A stretch of DNA of 64,000 bases from an uncultured Chthoniobacter sp. (GTDB lineage: Bacteria > Verrucomicrobiota > Verrucomicrobiia > Chthoniobacterales > Chthoniobacteraceae), in contig CAIQUL010000093.1 of assembly GCA_903874975.1 (NCBI GenBank), positions 1 to 64,000 of the forward strand, written 5' to 3'. The number at the start of each line of letters is the position of its first letter. Position 1 is the first letter of the stretch. Position numbers and translations under genes: made by a program. Under the pieces are notes generated by a model that ran no database searches, was not told the DNA's origin, and saw nothing but the letters and a program-made list of their open reading frames with translations. Shown one piece after another: positions 46,132-56,068 of this stretch.

Positions 46132-46605
46132 TTAAAATTGTTTGAGCTGGTCGCGAAGGCGCGCGGCGGATTCGTAATCCTCGGCGGCGACCGCCTTGCG
46201 GAGATCGCGCTGGAGGGTGCGCACCTGCGAGTCACGCTGGATGCTTTGCAGGGCGCGCGCCGGGATCTTGCCGATGTGTTCGGTGCCTTTGTGCATGCCT
46301 TTGAGGAGTGTGGCCAGGCCTTCGCTGAAGGTCTGGTAACACGCGCCGCAGCCGAGGCGGCCAGTCTTTTTGAAGTCCGCCTGGCTGAATCCGCAGGTCG
46401 GGCATTTCTGCACGGTGCCGCCGCGCTCCATCTCCTGCGCGGCCCCGAGCCCGAGCAGCAGGTCGGCGAGTGCGAATCCCGTCGGGTCCGTGACGCCCTT
46501 CTCCTTTGAGCAGGCTTCGCAGAGGTTCACTTTTTGCATTTTTCCGTCCACGATCTGGGTGAGGAAAACCGTGGCTTGGCTGGCTTTGCAGGCGTCGCAA
46601 TTCAT
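46132..46605 (-). CDS. mcsA: McsA-like zinc-finger / UVR-motif activator of McsB
   Basis: MNCDACKASQATVFLTQIVDGKMQKVNLCEAC...CPTCGFSQADFKKTGRLGCGACYQTF...LQRDLRKAVAAEDYESAARLRDQLK. Confidence 0.92.
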   Translation of the reverse strand: MNCDACKASQATVFLTQIVDGKMQKVNLCEACSKEKGVTDPTGFALADLLLGLGAAQEMERGGTVQKCPTCGFSQADFKKTGRLGCGACYQTFSEGLATLLKGMHKGTEHIGKIPARALQSIQRDSQVRTLQRDLRKAVAAEDYESAARLRDQLKQF

Positions 46606-46623
46606 GGGTGGGCGGGGAGACCG

Positions 46624-47502
46624 CTACGGGTAAATCGGCGTGCCCGTGGTCTGCGTCAACTCGCGGAACCGCGCGATGATCCGCTGCGTGATCGCGCCGG
46701 GCTTTCCGCTGGCAATCTCGCGACCGTCGAGCTTCACCGCCGCGATGACTTCCGCCGCGGTGCCGGTGAGGAAACATTCGTCCGCGATGAATACGTCGTG
46801 CCGCGAAAAATCGCGTTCGCGGATCGGGATGCCGAGTTCCTGCGCGATGTCGAAAACCGTGCCGCGCGTGATGCCGTCGAGCGCGCCGGCCGTGAGCGGC
46901 GGCGTGGAGATGGCGCCGTCGCGGACGATGAAAATGTTGTCGCCGGTACATTCGGCCACGAGCCCCACGTCGTTGAGCATGAGCCCCTCCTCGGCCCCGG
47001 CCTGAAGCGCCTCGACCTTGGCCATGATGTTGTTGAGGTAGTTCAGCGATTTCACCTGCGGGCTCAGGATGTCGTGCGAAGGCCGCCGCGTGGCCACCGT
47101 GGCCATGGTCAATCCGGTCCGGTAGGACTCCTCGGAGTAGAGCGAGATCGCGTCGGCGATGATGATGACGGAGGGCGTCGGGCACTTGAAGGGGCTCAGC
47201 CCCATCGGCCCGACGCCGCGGGTGATGACCAACCGAATGTAGCCGTCGCGCAGCCCGTTGGCCTTCACCGTCGCGCACGTCGCGGCGATCATTTCCTCCG
47301 GCGTGAGCGGGATTTTCAGCAGGATCGCCCGCGCGCAGTCGTAGAGCCGGCGGATGTGCTGTTCGAGGCGAAAGACGCGCCCGTTGTAAAAGCGGATGCC
47401 CTCGAAGATGCCGTCGCCATAAAGGAGGCCGTGGTCGAAGACCGAAACCTTGGCCTGGCTGGCGGGGAGCATTTGGCCGTCGATGTAGATAGTGCGTTCC
47501 AT
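46624..47502 (-). CDS. ilvE: Branched-chain amino acid aminotransferase (class IV PLP)
   Basis: MERTIYIDGQMLPASQAKVSVFDHGLLYGDGIFEGIRFYNGRVFRLEQH...YLNNIMAKVEALQAGAEEGLMLNDVGLVAECTGDNIF. Confidence 0.9.
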   Translation of the reverse strand: MERTIYIDGQMLPASQAKVSVFDHGLLYGDGIFEGIRFYNGRVFRLEQHIRRLYDCARAILLKIPLTPEEMIAATCATVKANGLRDGYIRLVITRGVGPMGLSPFKCPTPSVIIIADAISLYSEESYRTGLTMATVATRRPSHDILSPQVKSLNYLNNIMAKVEALQAGAEEGLMLNDVGLVAECTGDNIFIVRDGAISTPPLTAGALDGITRGTVFDIAQELGIPIRERDFSRHDVFIADECFLTGTAAEVIAAVKLDGREIASGKPGAITQRIIARFRELTQTTGTPIYP

Positions 47503-47540
47503 GGAAAAGGGGCGCACAGTGCCAGCGACTCCGGCGGAAT

Positions 47541-48236
47541 TCAAGCGACCAGCAGCCCGTCGCGAATCTCGAGCCGGCGGTCGCCGCGCGTGGCGAGTTC
47601 CGCGTCGTGCGTCACCACCACCAGCGTCTTGCCGTGATCGCGCACCAGACCGAGGAGCAGTTCCACGATGCCTTCGCCGGTTTTCGAGTCGAGGTTGCCG
47701 GTCGGTTCGTCGGCGAAAATGACGCTCGGATCATTGATCAGCGCCCGCGCGATGGCCACTCGCTGCTGCTCGCCGCCGGAGAGTTCCGCCGGCAGATGGT
47801 GCAACCGGTCGCCGAGACCGACCCGCGCCAGAGACTCAGCGGCATCGTCGGGCCGGGGCTTGCCGCCGATCAGCGTGGCGAGCATCACGTTTTCCACCGC
47901 GGTCAGCTCGGGGAGGAGGAAGTAGCCTTGGAAAACGAAGCCGATCCGCTCATTGCGCAGCCGCGCCTGCATCGCCTCGCCGCCCTCGTAGAGCCGCATC
48001 CCGTCGAACTCCACGGTCCCCGACTCCGGTCGCTCCAACCCGGCCAGCGTGTAGAGCAGCGTCGTTTTGCCCGCGCCCGACGCGCCGCACAGAAACACCG
48101 CCTCCCCGCGCTGGATCTCCGTGCTGATGCCGCGCAATACCTCGATCGTCCGCGGGCCGATTTTGAACGAGCGTCGCAGGTCGCGGGCGACGATGAGCTG
48201 CGAGGCAAAGGGCGAGCGGTTCGGCGAGGGCGTCAT
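47541..48236 (-). CDS. LolD-like ABC transporter ATP-binding protein
   Basis: [26 protein letters not shown]...[43 protein letters not shown]. Confidence 0.92.
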   Translation of the reverse strand: MTPSPNRSPFASQLIVARDLRRSFKIGPRTIEVLRGISTEIQRGEAVFLCGASGAGKTTLLYTLAGLERPESGTVEFDGMRLYEGGEAMQARLRNERIGFVFQGYFLLPELTAVENVMLATLIGGKPRPDDAAESLARVGLGDRLHHLPAELSGGEQQRVAIARALINDPSVIFADEPTGNLDSKTGEGIVELLLGLVRDHGKTLVVVTHDAELATRGDRRLEIRDGLLVA

Positions 48237-48264
48237 GAGCGTGGCAAAATCCGTCAATCCGCGG

Positions 48265-48729
48265 TCAACTATCAACCCCCAACTTTCCCTGCCGAACCGC
48301 CTCGTAGAGCACGATGCCCACGGCGGTCGCGAGGTTCAGGCTGCGCGTGTCCGGAGTCATCGGGATGGTCAGGCAGCGAGCGGCGTGATCCTCCAGTAGG
48401 GATTCCGGGAGGCCTTTCGTCTCGCGCCCGAAGACGAGGAAGTCGCCATCCAGGAACCGCGCATCCCAGTAAGCGCGGGCGGTTTTCGTCGTCAGAAAAA
48501 AGAACCGCGCAGTCGCGGGCTGCGCTGCCTGCAACCCGGCGAACGACTCCCAAACCGTCACCGTCACGTCCTTCCAATAGTCCAGGCCCGCGCGTTTCAG
48601 GGTTTTGTCGTCGATGGAAAACCCGAGCGGCTGCACGAGGTGCAAATGCGCGCCCGTGGCCAAGCACAGCCGTCCGATGTTTCCGGTGTTCGGTGGGATT
48701 TCGGGTTCGATGAGGACGACATGCAGCAT
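48265..48729 (-). CDS. trmL: tRNA (cytidine(34)-2'-O)-methyltransferase
   Basis: MLHVVLIEPEIPPNTGNIGRLCLATGAHLHLVQPLGFSIDDKTLKRAGLDYW...FGRETKGLPESLL...IPMTPDTRSLNLATAVGIVLYEA. Confidence 0.95.
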   Translation of the reverse strand: MLHVVLIEPEIPPNTGNIGRLCLATGAHLHLVQPLGFSIDDKTLKRAGLDYWKDVTVTVWESFAGLQAAQPATARFFFLTTKTARAYWDARFLDGDFLVFGRETKGLPESLLEDHAARCLTIPMTPDTRSLNLATAVGIVLYEAVRQGKLGVDS

Positions 48730-48801
48730 GCGCCCGCCATTCCGCCCGAGCCGCCCGCCGCCTGCAATCCCCGAGTCCGGCCCGCGCATCCTTGCTGGCA
48801 A

Positions 48802-50097
48802 ATGGTTGCGCCCGTTTGCCCGGTCATGCTTAGATGCGCCGACTTCCCCGTGCGCTACCTCAAAGTCACCATCGTTCTCGGTCTGGCGATTTGCCTGGCG
48901 GTCGCCGCTCTGTACGAGACCGGGCTTTTTCACCAACTCGACATCGGGCTGGCCAGTTTTTTGGGCAAAAGGTTCACGCCCATCCCGCCGCGCGCCGTGC
49001 AGTATCCGCTCTTCATCCTGCTCGCCTTCGGGGTTGCGTGGGCGACGATCGACATTCCGCGCCTTGCGCTCAAATGCATCATCGCCGCCGGGGCGCTGCT
49101 CCAAGTGCTGACTGCCGTGTGGGTGCTTGATTTGCACGGCGTCTTCTTCTCCCCGTTCGCTGCCGTCGCCGCCGTGGCCGGCGGGTTTCTGGGTGCGTTT
49201 CTTTACTCGCGCGGCGAGGCTGGCAGCCGGAAGCGCGTGCTCACGCAGGTGGTCGGCGACCGCGTCTCCGAGCGTGCGTTTCTGGCGCTGCTCGATGCCG
49301 CCGAGCCGCTCAATCTCGAGGGGGAGCGCCGCCAGGTCACGATCGTCGTCTGCGAAATCTTCAACCACGACGTTCTCGAATCCGCGCTGTCCGCGCCGGA
49401 CTATGTGGCGCTGACCAATTCCTTTCGCAGCAACGCCTCGGACTTTCTGGTCGAGCGCGGCGGCTTCCTCGACGAGTGCGACGGGGAGAGTGTGCGCGTC
49501 GTCTTCGGCGCGCCGCTGACCGACGCCCGGCACGCCGGCACCGCGTGCGAAGCCGCGCTGGCGCTTGCCGAGAGGCTCGACGATGTGAACCGCGAATGTC
49601 TGACGATCTGGAAGCAGACGTTCGACTTCCGCCTCGGCGTGAACTCGGGCGAAACGGTCGTCGCTGCCTACGGTTCCCGCCGGCTCGGCACGTTGAGCGT
49701 CGCCGGTGAGCCGGTGGAGTTTGCGCGCCGGCTTTGCCGGTCGAATCTGACCTACGGCACCCGCATCATTGTCGGCAGCACAACCTACAACCTTGCCGAA
49801 GCCGCCGTGGAAGTCCGCCCGATGGAACTCGTGAACCGCAGTGCCGATGGCGTGCTGGAGGAAATCTACGAACTCCTCGCCATGAAAAACGTCCTCTCGG
49901 CTGAGGAACTCGAGCGCCGGGATCTGTTCTGGAAGGCCGTCGTCTATTTTCGCGAGGCGCATTGGGACGAGGCGATCACGCTTTTCTGCGGCGCCCGCGG
50001 CCACAGCGGAGGAGACGGCCCGATCGAATTTTACCTGAGACGGATCGCGCAGATTCGCAACGGCCTGCCGGCGTTGGGCTGGAGCGCGGGGAATTAG
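48802..50097 (+). CDS. Membrane-anchored class III cyclase-like protein with substituted catalytic residues
   Basis: 3-4 N-terminal TMs; cyclase homology fold (RRQVTIVVCEI..., VRVVFGAPLTDARHAG, FRLGVNSGETVVAAYGS, SVAGEPVEFARRL) with D/N/K positions replaced; alternative start 48826. Confidence 0.78.
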   Translation: MVAPVCPVMLRCADFPVRYLKVTIVLGLAICLAVAALYETGLFHQLDIGLASFLGKRFTPIPPRAVQYPLFILLAFGVAWATIDIPRLALKCIIAAGALLQVLTAVWVLDLHGVFFSPFAAVAAVAGGFLGAFLYSRGEAGSRKRVLTQVVGDRVSERAFLALLDAAEPLNLEGERRQVTIVVCEIFNHDVLESALSAPDYVALTNSFRSNASDFLVERGGFLDECDGESVRVVFGAPLTDARHAGTACEAALALAERLDDVNRECLTIWKQTFDFRLGVNSGETVVAAYGSRRLGTLSVAGEPVEFARRLCRSNLTYGTRIIVGSTTYNLAEAAVEVRPMELVNRSADGVLEEIYELLAMKNVLSAEELERRDLFWKAVVYFREAHWDEAITLFCGARGHSGGDGPIEFYLRRIAQIRNGLPALGWSAGN

Positions 50098-50131
50098 TGA
50101 GCATGGTGGAAAGCACCCGGATTTTCCGCCC

Positions 50132-50740
50132 ATGAAACGCGCCGAATATCCCGCGGCAGTCCGCGCGCTGGTGGCGGAACTCAAGCGCATGCCCGGCGTG
50201 GGCCCGCGCAGCGCCGAGCGGATTGCACTGTGGATGATCCAGTCGCGCGATGCCCGGCCCGGCGAGATCGCCCGGGCGATTGGCGCAGTCACGGAAACCG
50301 TCCAGGCCTGTCCGCGTTGCGGTTTTTTCACCACGGAAGCGCTCTGCGACCTCTGCACCGATCCCGCGCGCGACTCCGCCCTCATCTGCGTGGTCGAGTT
50401 GCCCACGGAGATTCTCCCGCTCGAACGCACCGGCGCTTTCCGCGGACGTTACCACGCGCTCGGCGGACGCATTTCCCCGCTGGACCACATCGGCCCCGAC
50501 GATCTCCGCATCGACGCCCTCCTCGCGCGGATCAAAGTGGAAGCGCCCAGTGAGATCATTCTGGCTCTGGGAGCCGACGTGGAAGGCGAAGCCACCGCGA
50601 ACTATCTCGCCGGTTTGCTCCGCGAATTTCCCGTCGCCGTCACCCGCCTCGCCCAAGGCATGCCCGCCGGCAGCGGCCTCGAACACGCCGACGAACTCAC
50701 ACTCAGCCGCGCGATGTCCGGGCGAACGCGCGTCGGGTAG
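50132..50740 (+). CDS. recR: Recombination mediator protein RecR
   Basis: LVAELKRMPGVGPRSAERIALW...CPRCGFFTTEALCDLC...GRYHALGGRISPLDHIGPDDL...LALGADVEGEATANYL. Confidence 0.97.
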   Translation: MKRAEYPAAVRALVAELKRMPGVGPRSAERIALWMIQSRDARPGEIARAIGAVTETVQACPRCGFFTTEALCDLCTDPARDSALICVVELPTEILPLERTGAFRGRYHALGGRISPLDHIGPDDLRIDALLARIKVEAPSEIILALGADVEGEATANYLAGLLREFPVAVTRLAQGMPAGSGLEHADELTLSRAMSGRTRVG

Positions 50741-50755
50741 TGCGGCCAAAACAAA

Positions 50756-50787
50756 GGGCGGGCGAACTCTGAAAAGCTCGCCCGCCC
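50756..50787. terminator. Hairpin terminator between recR and clpC
   Basis: GGGCGGGCGA...TCGCCCGCCC, followed by gtgagttttt. Confidence 0.7.
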
Positions 50788-50815
50788 GTGAGTTTTTGTT
50801 ACCGGCGTGCGGTCG

Positions 50816-53302
50816 TTAGTTGGCCTTGGCGGGCTCGGCCTTGCTGGGCGTCGCGGGCGCAAAGGTCAGCTTGCCATTTTCGGCGCTGACGTTGGTTGTG
50901 TCGCCGGCCTTGAGATTGCCGCGGAGGATTTCCTCGGCCATCGGGTCTTCCAGGTAGCGCTCCACGGCGCGGCGCATCGGGCGCGCTCCGTATTGTGGGT
51001 CGTAGCCTTTTTCGATGAGCAGGTTCTTGGCTTTCTCGTCGAGGATGATGGTGATTTCCTTGTTCTTGATCCGTGCGGCGACCTTTTTGATTTCGAGATC
51101 GACGATGGTCAGCAACTCCGGCTTGCCGAGGGTGTGGAAGACGATGAGGTCGTCGAGGCGGTTGACGAACTCGGGCTTTAGCACGCGCTTGGCCTCGCCG
51201 AGGATTTTGTCCTTCATCACGTCGTAAGCCTGCTCGTCCTTGCCCGAGGAGCCGAAGCCCATGACGCTCGATTTCTTGATCAGCTCTGCGCCGATGTTCG
51301 AGGTCATGATGATGATGGTATTGCGGAAGTCGATCTTGCGGGAGAGCGAGTCGGTGATCTTTCCTTCCTCCAGAATCTGGAGCAGCAGGTGCATTACGTC
51401 CGGGTGCGCCTTCTCGATTTCATCGAAGAGGACCACGCTGTACGGACGGCGCCGGACGGCTTCGCTGAGCTGGCCGCCTTCTTCGTAACCGACGTAGCCG
51501 GGAGGCGAGCCGATGAGCCGGCTCGCGGTGAATTTTTCCATGTACTCCGACATGTCGATCTGGATGAGCGCGTCGCGGTCGCCGAACATGAACTCGGCCA
51601 GCGTCTGCGCGAGGAAGGTTTTCCCGACGCCGGTCGGGCCGAGGAAGATGAACGAGCCGATGGGGCGGCGCGGATCTTTCAAGTCGGCGCGGGAGCGGCG
51701 CAGCGCTTTGCTGATGGCGATGACGGCTTCGTCCTGGCCGATGACCTTGCCGCGGAGTTCGCCTTCCATGGCGAGGAGCTTCTGCGTCTCGGCCTGCTCC
51801 ATGCGGTTGAGCGGCACGCCGGTCCATTTCGAGACGACGTGCATGATGTCGTCCTCGGTGACGACGACTTCCTTTTCTTCCCGCTGCTCGCGCCATTCGG
51901 TGAGGATGCGCTCGAGCTTTTCCTTGGCGTTCTTTTCGTCGTCGCGCAGGCGCGCGGCTTTCTCGAAGTCCTGCGCCTTGATGGCGCCTTCCTTGTTGCC
52001 GCGGATGTCGTCGATCTCCTTCTCGATGTCCTTCACGTTCGGCGGGCGGGTCATCGAGCCGATGCGCGCGCGGGCGCCAGCCTCGTCCATGATGTCGATC
52101 GCCTTGTCGGGCAGGAAGCGCCCGGTGAGGTAGCGGTCGCTGAGCTTCACGGCCTGCTCGAGGGCGACATCCGTGTAGCGCGCCTTGTGGTGCGCTTCAT
52201 ATTTTCCGCGCAGTCCTTTCAGGATCAGGATCGCCTCATCCACGCTCGGAGCTTCGACTTTGACCTGCTGGAAACGGCGTTCCAGCGCGGCATCTTTTTC
52301 GATGTGTTTGCGGAACTCATTCAGCGTCGTCGCGCCGACGCACTGCATCTCGCCGCGGCTGAGCGCGGGCTTGAGGATGTTGCTCGCGTCCATCGCGCCT
52401 TCCGCGCTGCCGGCTCCGACGATGGTGTGGAGCTCGTCGATGAAAAGGATGATGTTTTTTGCGCGGCGGATTTCATCCATCACGGCTTTGATGCGCTCCT
52501 CGAATTGCCCGCGGTATTTCGTGCCGGCGACCATCAATGCGAGGTCGAGCGTGATGACTTTCCGGTCGCGGAGCAGTTCCGGCACGTTGCCGCTGGCGAT
52601 CTCCTGCGCGAGTCCCTCGACGATGGCCGTCTTGCCCACGCCGGCTTCGCCGATCAGCACCGGATTGTTTTTTGTCCGGCGGCAGAGCACCTGGATGACG
52701 CGCTCGATTTCGCTCGCGCGTCCGATCACGGGATCGATCTCGCCCTTTTTCGCCAGCTCCGTGAGATCGCGGCCAAAGGCGCGCAGCGCGGGCGTCTTCA
52801 CGTCCTTGCCGCCGCGGCCGGCCGTTTCCTGCTGCGGCTCCATCTCGCCTTCCGGTGGGGTGAAGTTGGGATCGAGTTCCTTGAGGATTTCGTTCCGAGT
52901 GCGCTCGATATCGACTTCGAGATTTTTCAGCACGCGCGCCGCCACGCCTTCGCCTTCGCGCAGCAAGCCGAGCAGGATGTGCTCGGTGCCGACATACGAG
53001 TGGTTCAGCGACTTCGCTTCCTTGCCGGCGAGCGCGAGCACCTTTTTCACGCGCGGCGTGTAGGGGATGTTGCCCACCATTTTCGTCTCCGGTCCGCTGC
53101 CGACCTGCTTCTCGACTTCCATGCGCACAGTTTCGAGATCAAGGCCCATCTTCTGGAGGACGTTGACCGCGACGCCCTGGCCGAGCTTGATCAGCCCGAG
53201 GAGCAGGTGCTCGGTGCCCACGTAGTTGTGGTTAAAGCGATCAGCTTCCTTGCGGGCGAGTGCGAGGACCTGTTGCGCGCGGGGTGTGAAGTTATTCATC
53301 AT
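50816..53302 (-). CDS. clpC: ATP-dependent Clp protease ATP-binding subunit ClpC
   Basis: Clp N repeats ([20 protein letters not shown]), [19 protein letters not shown]-like motif, [20 protein letters not shown], 828 aa. Confidence 0.97.
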   Translation of the reverse strand: MMNNFTPRAQQVLALARKEADRFNHNYVGTEHLLLGLIKLGQGVAVNVLQKMGLDLETVRMEVEKQVGSGPETKMVGNIPYTPRVKKVLALAGKEAKSLNHSYVGTEHILLGLLREGEGVAARVLKNLEVDIERTRNEILKELDPNFTPPEGEMEPQQETAGRGGKDVKTPALRAFGRDLTELAKKGEIDPVIGRASEIERVIQVLCRRTKNNPVLIGEAGVGKTAIVEGLAQEIASGNVPELLRDRKVITLDLALMVAGTKYRGQFEERIKAVMDEIRRAKNIILFIDELHTIVGAGSAEGAMDASNILKPALSRGEMQCVGATTLNEFRKHIEKDAALERRFQQVKVEAPSVDEAILILKGLRGKYEAHHKARYTDVALEQAVKLSDRYLTGRFLPDKAIDIMDEAGARARIGSMTRPPNVKDIEKEIDDIRGNKEGAIKAQDFEKAARLRDDEKNAKEKLERILTEWREQREEKEVVVTEDDIMHVVSKWTGVPLNRMEQAETQKLLAMEGELRGKVIGQDEAVIAISKALRRSRADLKDPRRPIGSFIFLGPTGVGKTFLAQTLAEFMFGDRDALIQIDMSEYMEKFTASRLIGSPPGYVGYEEGGQLSEAVRRRPYSVVLFDEIEKAHPDVMHLLLQILEEGKITDSLSRKIDFRNTIIIMTSNIGAELIKKSSVMGFGSSGKDEQAYDVMKDKILGEAKRVLKPEFVNRLDDLIVFHTLGKPELLTIVDLEIKKVAARIKNKEITIILDEKAKNLLIEKGYDPQYGARPMRRAVERYLEDPMAEEILRGNLKAGDTTNVSAENGKLTFAPATPSKAEPAKAN

Positions 53303-53496
53303 GGTGGCTCAAGCGTTCTCCATGCCTTGCCACCTGCCGCGCACTTCGCGTCGGCCGCAGCTCGACTTAGGAACGACGACAATTTGCCGTGAATGCATTG
53401 TCGGCGCAAGGCGTGACGTGCTTTAGCGCGAAAATTTTCTACCGGCGCGAAGCGTTGCGGAGGAAATTTTCCGGCGCTGGCGCTGGCGCGTTCTGG

Positions 53497-53520
53497 CGCT
53501 CCCGTGTCGCATCGGGAGCG
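53497..53520 (-). terminator. Stem-loop downstream of the hybrid kinase gene (possible terminator)
   Basis: CGCTCCC-gtgtcgcat-CGGGAGCG. Confidence 0.35.
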
Positions 53521-53622
53521 TGATCACTGGTCAGGCTGGCGCAGCGGTCGCGGCGCGGGGGAAGGGGAAGCATGGGGAACGCGGCGCAGGTGCCGCGTGA
53601 GTGCCACGGCCGTGCGGAAAAT

Positions 53623-55260
53623 CTACGCCACGCTGGCGAGCGGATGGACTTTCTCCGTCGCCTGATAGATGGCGCGCCGGAGGTCGGCCTGGCTCACGGG
53701 TTTGCAGAGTACGAGATCGACATCGAGCGGGTTCTCGCTGGTCGCATGGTTGAGAAGCTCGTCGCCGAACCCCGTGAGGAGCACGACCGGAGTTCCGGGG
53801 ACGCTGGCCTTGATGGCGTTGGAAAGCTGGATGCCATTCATGCCAGGCATGGACTGGTCGGTCAGCACGAGGTCAAAGGGAGACTTGGCGAAAAGCTCCA
53901 GGGCTTCGTGGCCGTCTTTGGCCGCGGCGGTGGTGTGGCCGTCGGCGGTGAGGTGCTCGGAGATGAGTTCGCAGATGATTTCCTGATCATCGACGATGAG
54001 GATGCGGAGAGGTCGGCGGCTCCAGTCGTGGGGCGGTCCGGCGATCTGGGCGGTGGCGGTGGTGGAGGGAAAGTGAATGGCGAAAGTCGTGCCGAGGCCG
54101 CGCTCACTGGCGATCTCGATGGTGCCGGTGTGCCGCTGGATGATGCCATACACGACCGCGAGTCCCAGGCCCGTGCCGCGCTCGCCTTTGGTGGTAAAGA
54201 ACGGCTCGAGACAGCGCTTGCGCTCGCTTTCGGTCATGCCGGTGCCGGTGTCCGTCACGGTCAGCGCCACGCCGTCGCCCATCGGCGCAGTGTTGATGGT
54301 GATGGTGCCGCCCGTGGGCATGGCATCGACGGCGTTGAAGATGAGGTTGGTGAAAACTTCGCGCAGTTCCGCGGCGTTGGCCGCGATGTTGGGGATTTCG
54401 AGGAGGTTGGTCTGGATGTCGATCTGGATTCCGTCAGCGAGGCACTTGCCTTTCCATTTCGGGGCAGTGAGAGAAACCGCCTGCGTCACGACCTCGTTGA
54501 GATTTACCGAGATGCGGATCTCGTGGTTTTCCGCCGGACGGTAAAACTCGCGCAACCGGCTCACGACGTGGGTGGCGTCCTGCGCGGCGGAGATGATGTG
54601 ATCAAGGTAGGCCTGCTCGCGCGCGGCCCCGTGCTTTTGCAGCCAGGGCAGGAGCAGTTCGCCGTAGCCGAGCATCATGGTCAGGGCGTTGTTGAAATCG
54701 TGAGCGATCCCGCCGGCCATCAGACCCAGCGCGCGCAGGCGCTCCTGTTTTACGATGTGGTCTTGCGTCGCGCGTAGTTCCGCCAAGGCGGTTTCCAATT
54801 TCGCGGTGCGCTCGCGGACCTGAACTTCGAGGTCGGAGTTTTGCCGCTGCATGCCGAGATGGAGGAACCGGGTTTCCACCAGATTTTTGATGCGCAGCAC
54901 CACCTCGGTGTGGTCGATCGGCTTGCTGACAAAGTCCTTGGCCCCGCCCGCGAGCGCACGGCGGCGGGTGGCGATCGACACGTCGGCGGTGAGGACGAGG
55001 ATGGGGAGGTATTCTTCGGGGGAAACGGCCGTCTTGAGCTGCTGCATGACCTCGAATCCGGAGAGGTGCGGCATATTGAGGTCGATGAGGACGATGTCGG
55101 GGGCGTATTCGAGAAAGGTGGGGAGAGCCTGGCGGGAGTCCGTGATTCCCCGGACGTCGGTAAAGCCGGAAATTTCCAGCATGCGTTCGAGGAGTCGGAC
55201 GTTGGGCGACTCATCGTCCACGATCAGGATTTTCGCGGTGTTCAGGTTTTCTGTGGGCAT
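53623..55260 (-). CDS. REC-HisKA-HATPase-REC hybrid sensor histidine kinase
   Basis: N-terminal ILIVDDESPN...DIVLIDLNMPH; H-box GLMAGGIAHDFNNALTMMLGYGELL; G-box GTGLGLAVVYGIIQRH; C-terminal ILIVDDQEI...DLVLTDQSMPGMNG. Confidence 0.9.
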   Translation of the reverse strand: MPTENLNTAKILIVDDESPNVRLLERMLEISGFTDVRGITDSRQALPTFLEYAPDIVLIDLNMPHLSGFEVMQQLKTAVSPEEYLPILVLTADVSIATRRRALAGGAKDFVSKPIDHTEVVLRIKNLVETRFLHLGMQRQNSDLEVQVRERTAKLETALAELRATQDHIVKQERLRALGLMAGGIAHDFNNALTMMLGYGELLLPWLQKHGAAREQAYLDHIISAAQDATHVVSRLREFYRPAENHEIRISVNLNEVVTQAVSLTAPKWKGKCLADGIQIDIQTNLLEIPNIAANAAELREVFTNLIFNAVDAMPTGGTITINTAPMGDGVALTVTDTGTGMTESERKRCLEPFFTTKGERGTGLGLAVVYGIIQRHTGTIEIASERGLGTTFAIHFPSTTATAQIAGPPHDWSRRPLRILIVDDQEIICELISEHLTADGHTTAAAKDGHEALELFAKSPFDLVLTDQSMPGMNGIQLSNAIKASVPGTPVVLLTGFGDELLNHATSENPLDVDLVLCKPVSQADLRRAIYQATEKVHPLASVA

Positions 55261-55381
55261 GCGGCGTGAATCCCCCGTTCCGGGTTCAGATACCGGAAAA
55301 GCAGGTTGGATTCGACACCGGAGGTTTAGCATGTGGTATGCCTCGGGATGTGACGTTATTACTTTTGAGAGCGGCTTTCTG

Positions 55382-56068
55382 ATGCCCACACAAGAATCCA
55401 AGGGACCATTGGTGCGCGCGATGTTCTCGGGCATCGCCCGCCGCTACGATTTTGCGAACCACTTTCTCAGTCTTGGCCTGGACTATCTCTGGCGCCGGCG
55501 CGCTGCGGAGATCGTCCGCCGCTGGCAACCGCGGTCGCTGCTCGATCTAGCCACCGGCAGCGGAGACCTCGCGCTGGCGCTCCACGCGGCGTGCCCGGAG
55601 GCCATGCTGGTGGGCGCGGACTTCTGCCTCCCGATGCTGCTCGTGGCGCGGCGCAAAGGTCTTCGCAATCTCGTCGTGGCCGATGGGATGCGGCTCGCTT
55701 TTGCCGACGCCACCTTCGACGTAGTGACCGTCGCGTTTGGCCTGCGCAATATGGAGTCCTGGCCGGAAGCGCTGGCGGAGATGGCGCGGGTGCTGACCCC
55801 CGGCGGGCATCTGCTGGTGCTGGATTTTTCCGTGCCGCCCGCGCCGCTGCGCTGGCTTTATCGTCCCTATCTGCACCATGTGCTGCCGTGGCTCGCCGGT
55901 GTTCTCACGGGCGAAAAGGCGGCCTATGACTACCTCGGGGATTCCATCGAAAAATTTCCCGTCGGCCCAGCGATGTGCGCGCTGCTCGCGGGTGCGGGAT
56001 TTTCCGAGGCGCAGTGCGAACCGCTCAGCGGCGGGATCGTCGCGCTCTACACCGCGCGGCGGAATTAG
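55382..56068 (+). CDS. ubiE: Demethylmenaquinone/ubiquinone C-methyltransferase
   Basis: VRAMFSGIARRYDFANHFLSLGLDYLWRRRAA...LDLATGSGDLALAL...VTVAFGLRNMESWPEALAEMARVLTPGGHLLVLDFS. Confidence 0.94.
   Translation: MPTQESKGPLVRAMFSGIARRYDFANHFLSLGLDYLWRRRAAEIVRRWQPRSLLDLATGSGDLALALHAACPEAMLVGADFCLPMLLVARRKGLRNLVVADGMRLAFADATFDVVTVAFGLRNMESWPEALAEMARVLTPGGHLLVLDFSVPPAPLRWLYRPYLHHVLPWLAGVLTGEKAAYDYLGDSIEKFPVGPAMCALLAGAGFSEAQCEPLSGGIVALYTARRN

Noticed and set aside
51389-53392. 667-aa plus-strand ORF opposite clpC
   Set aside because: Antisense shadow of clpC.
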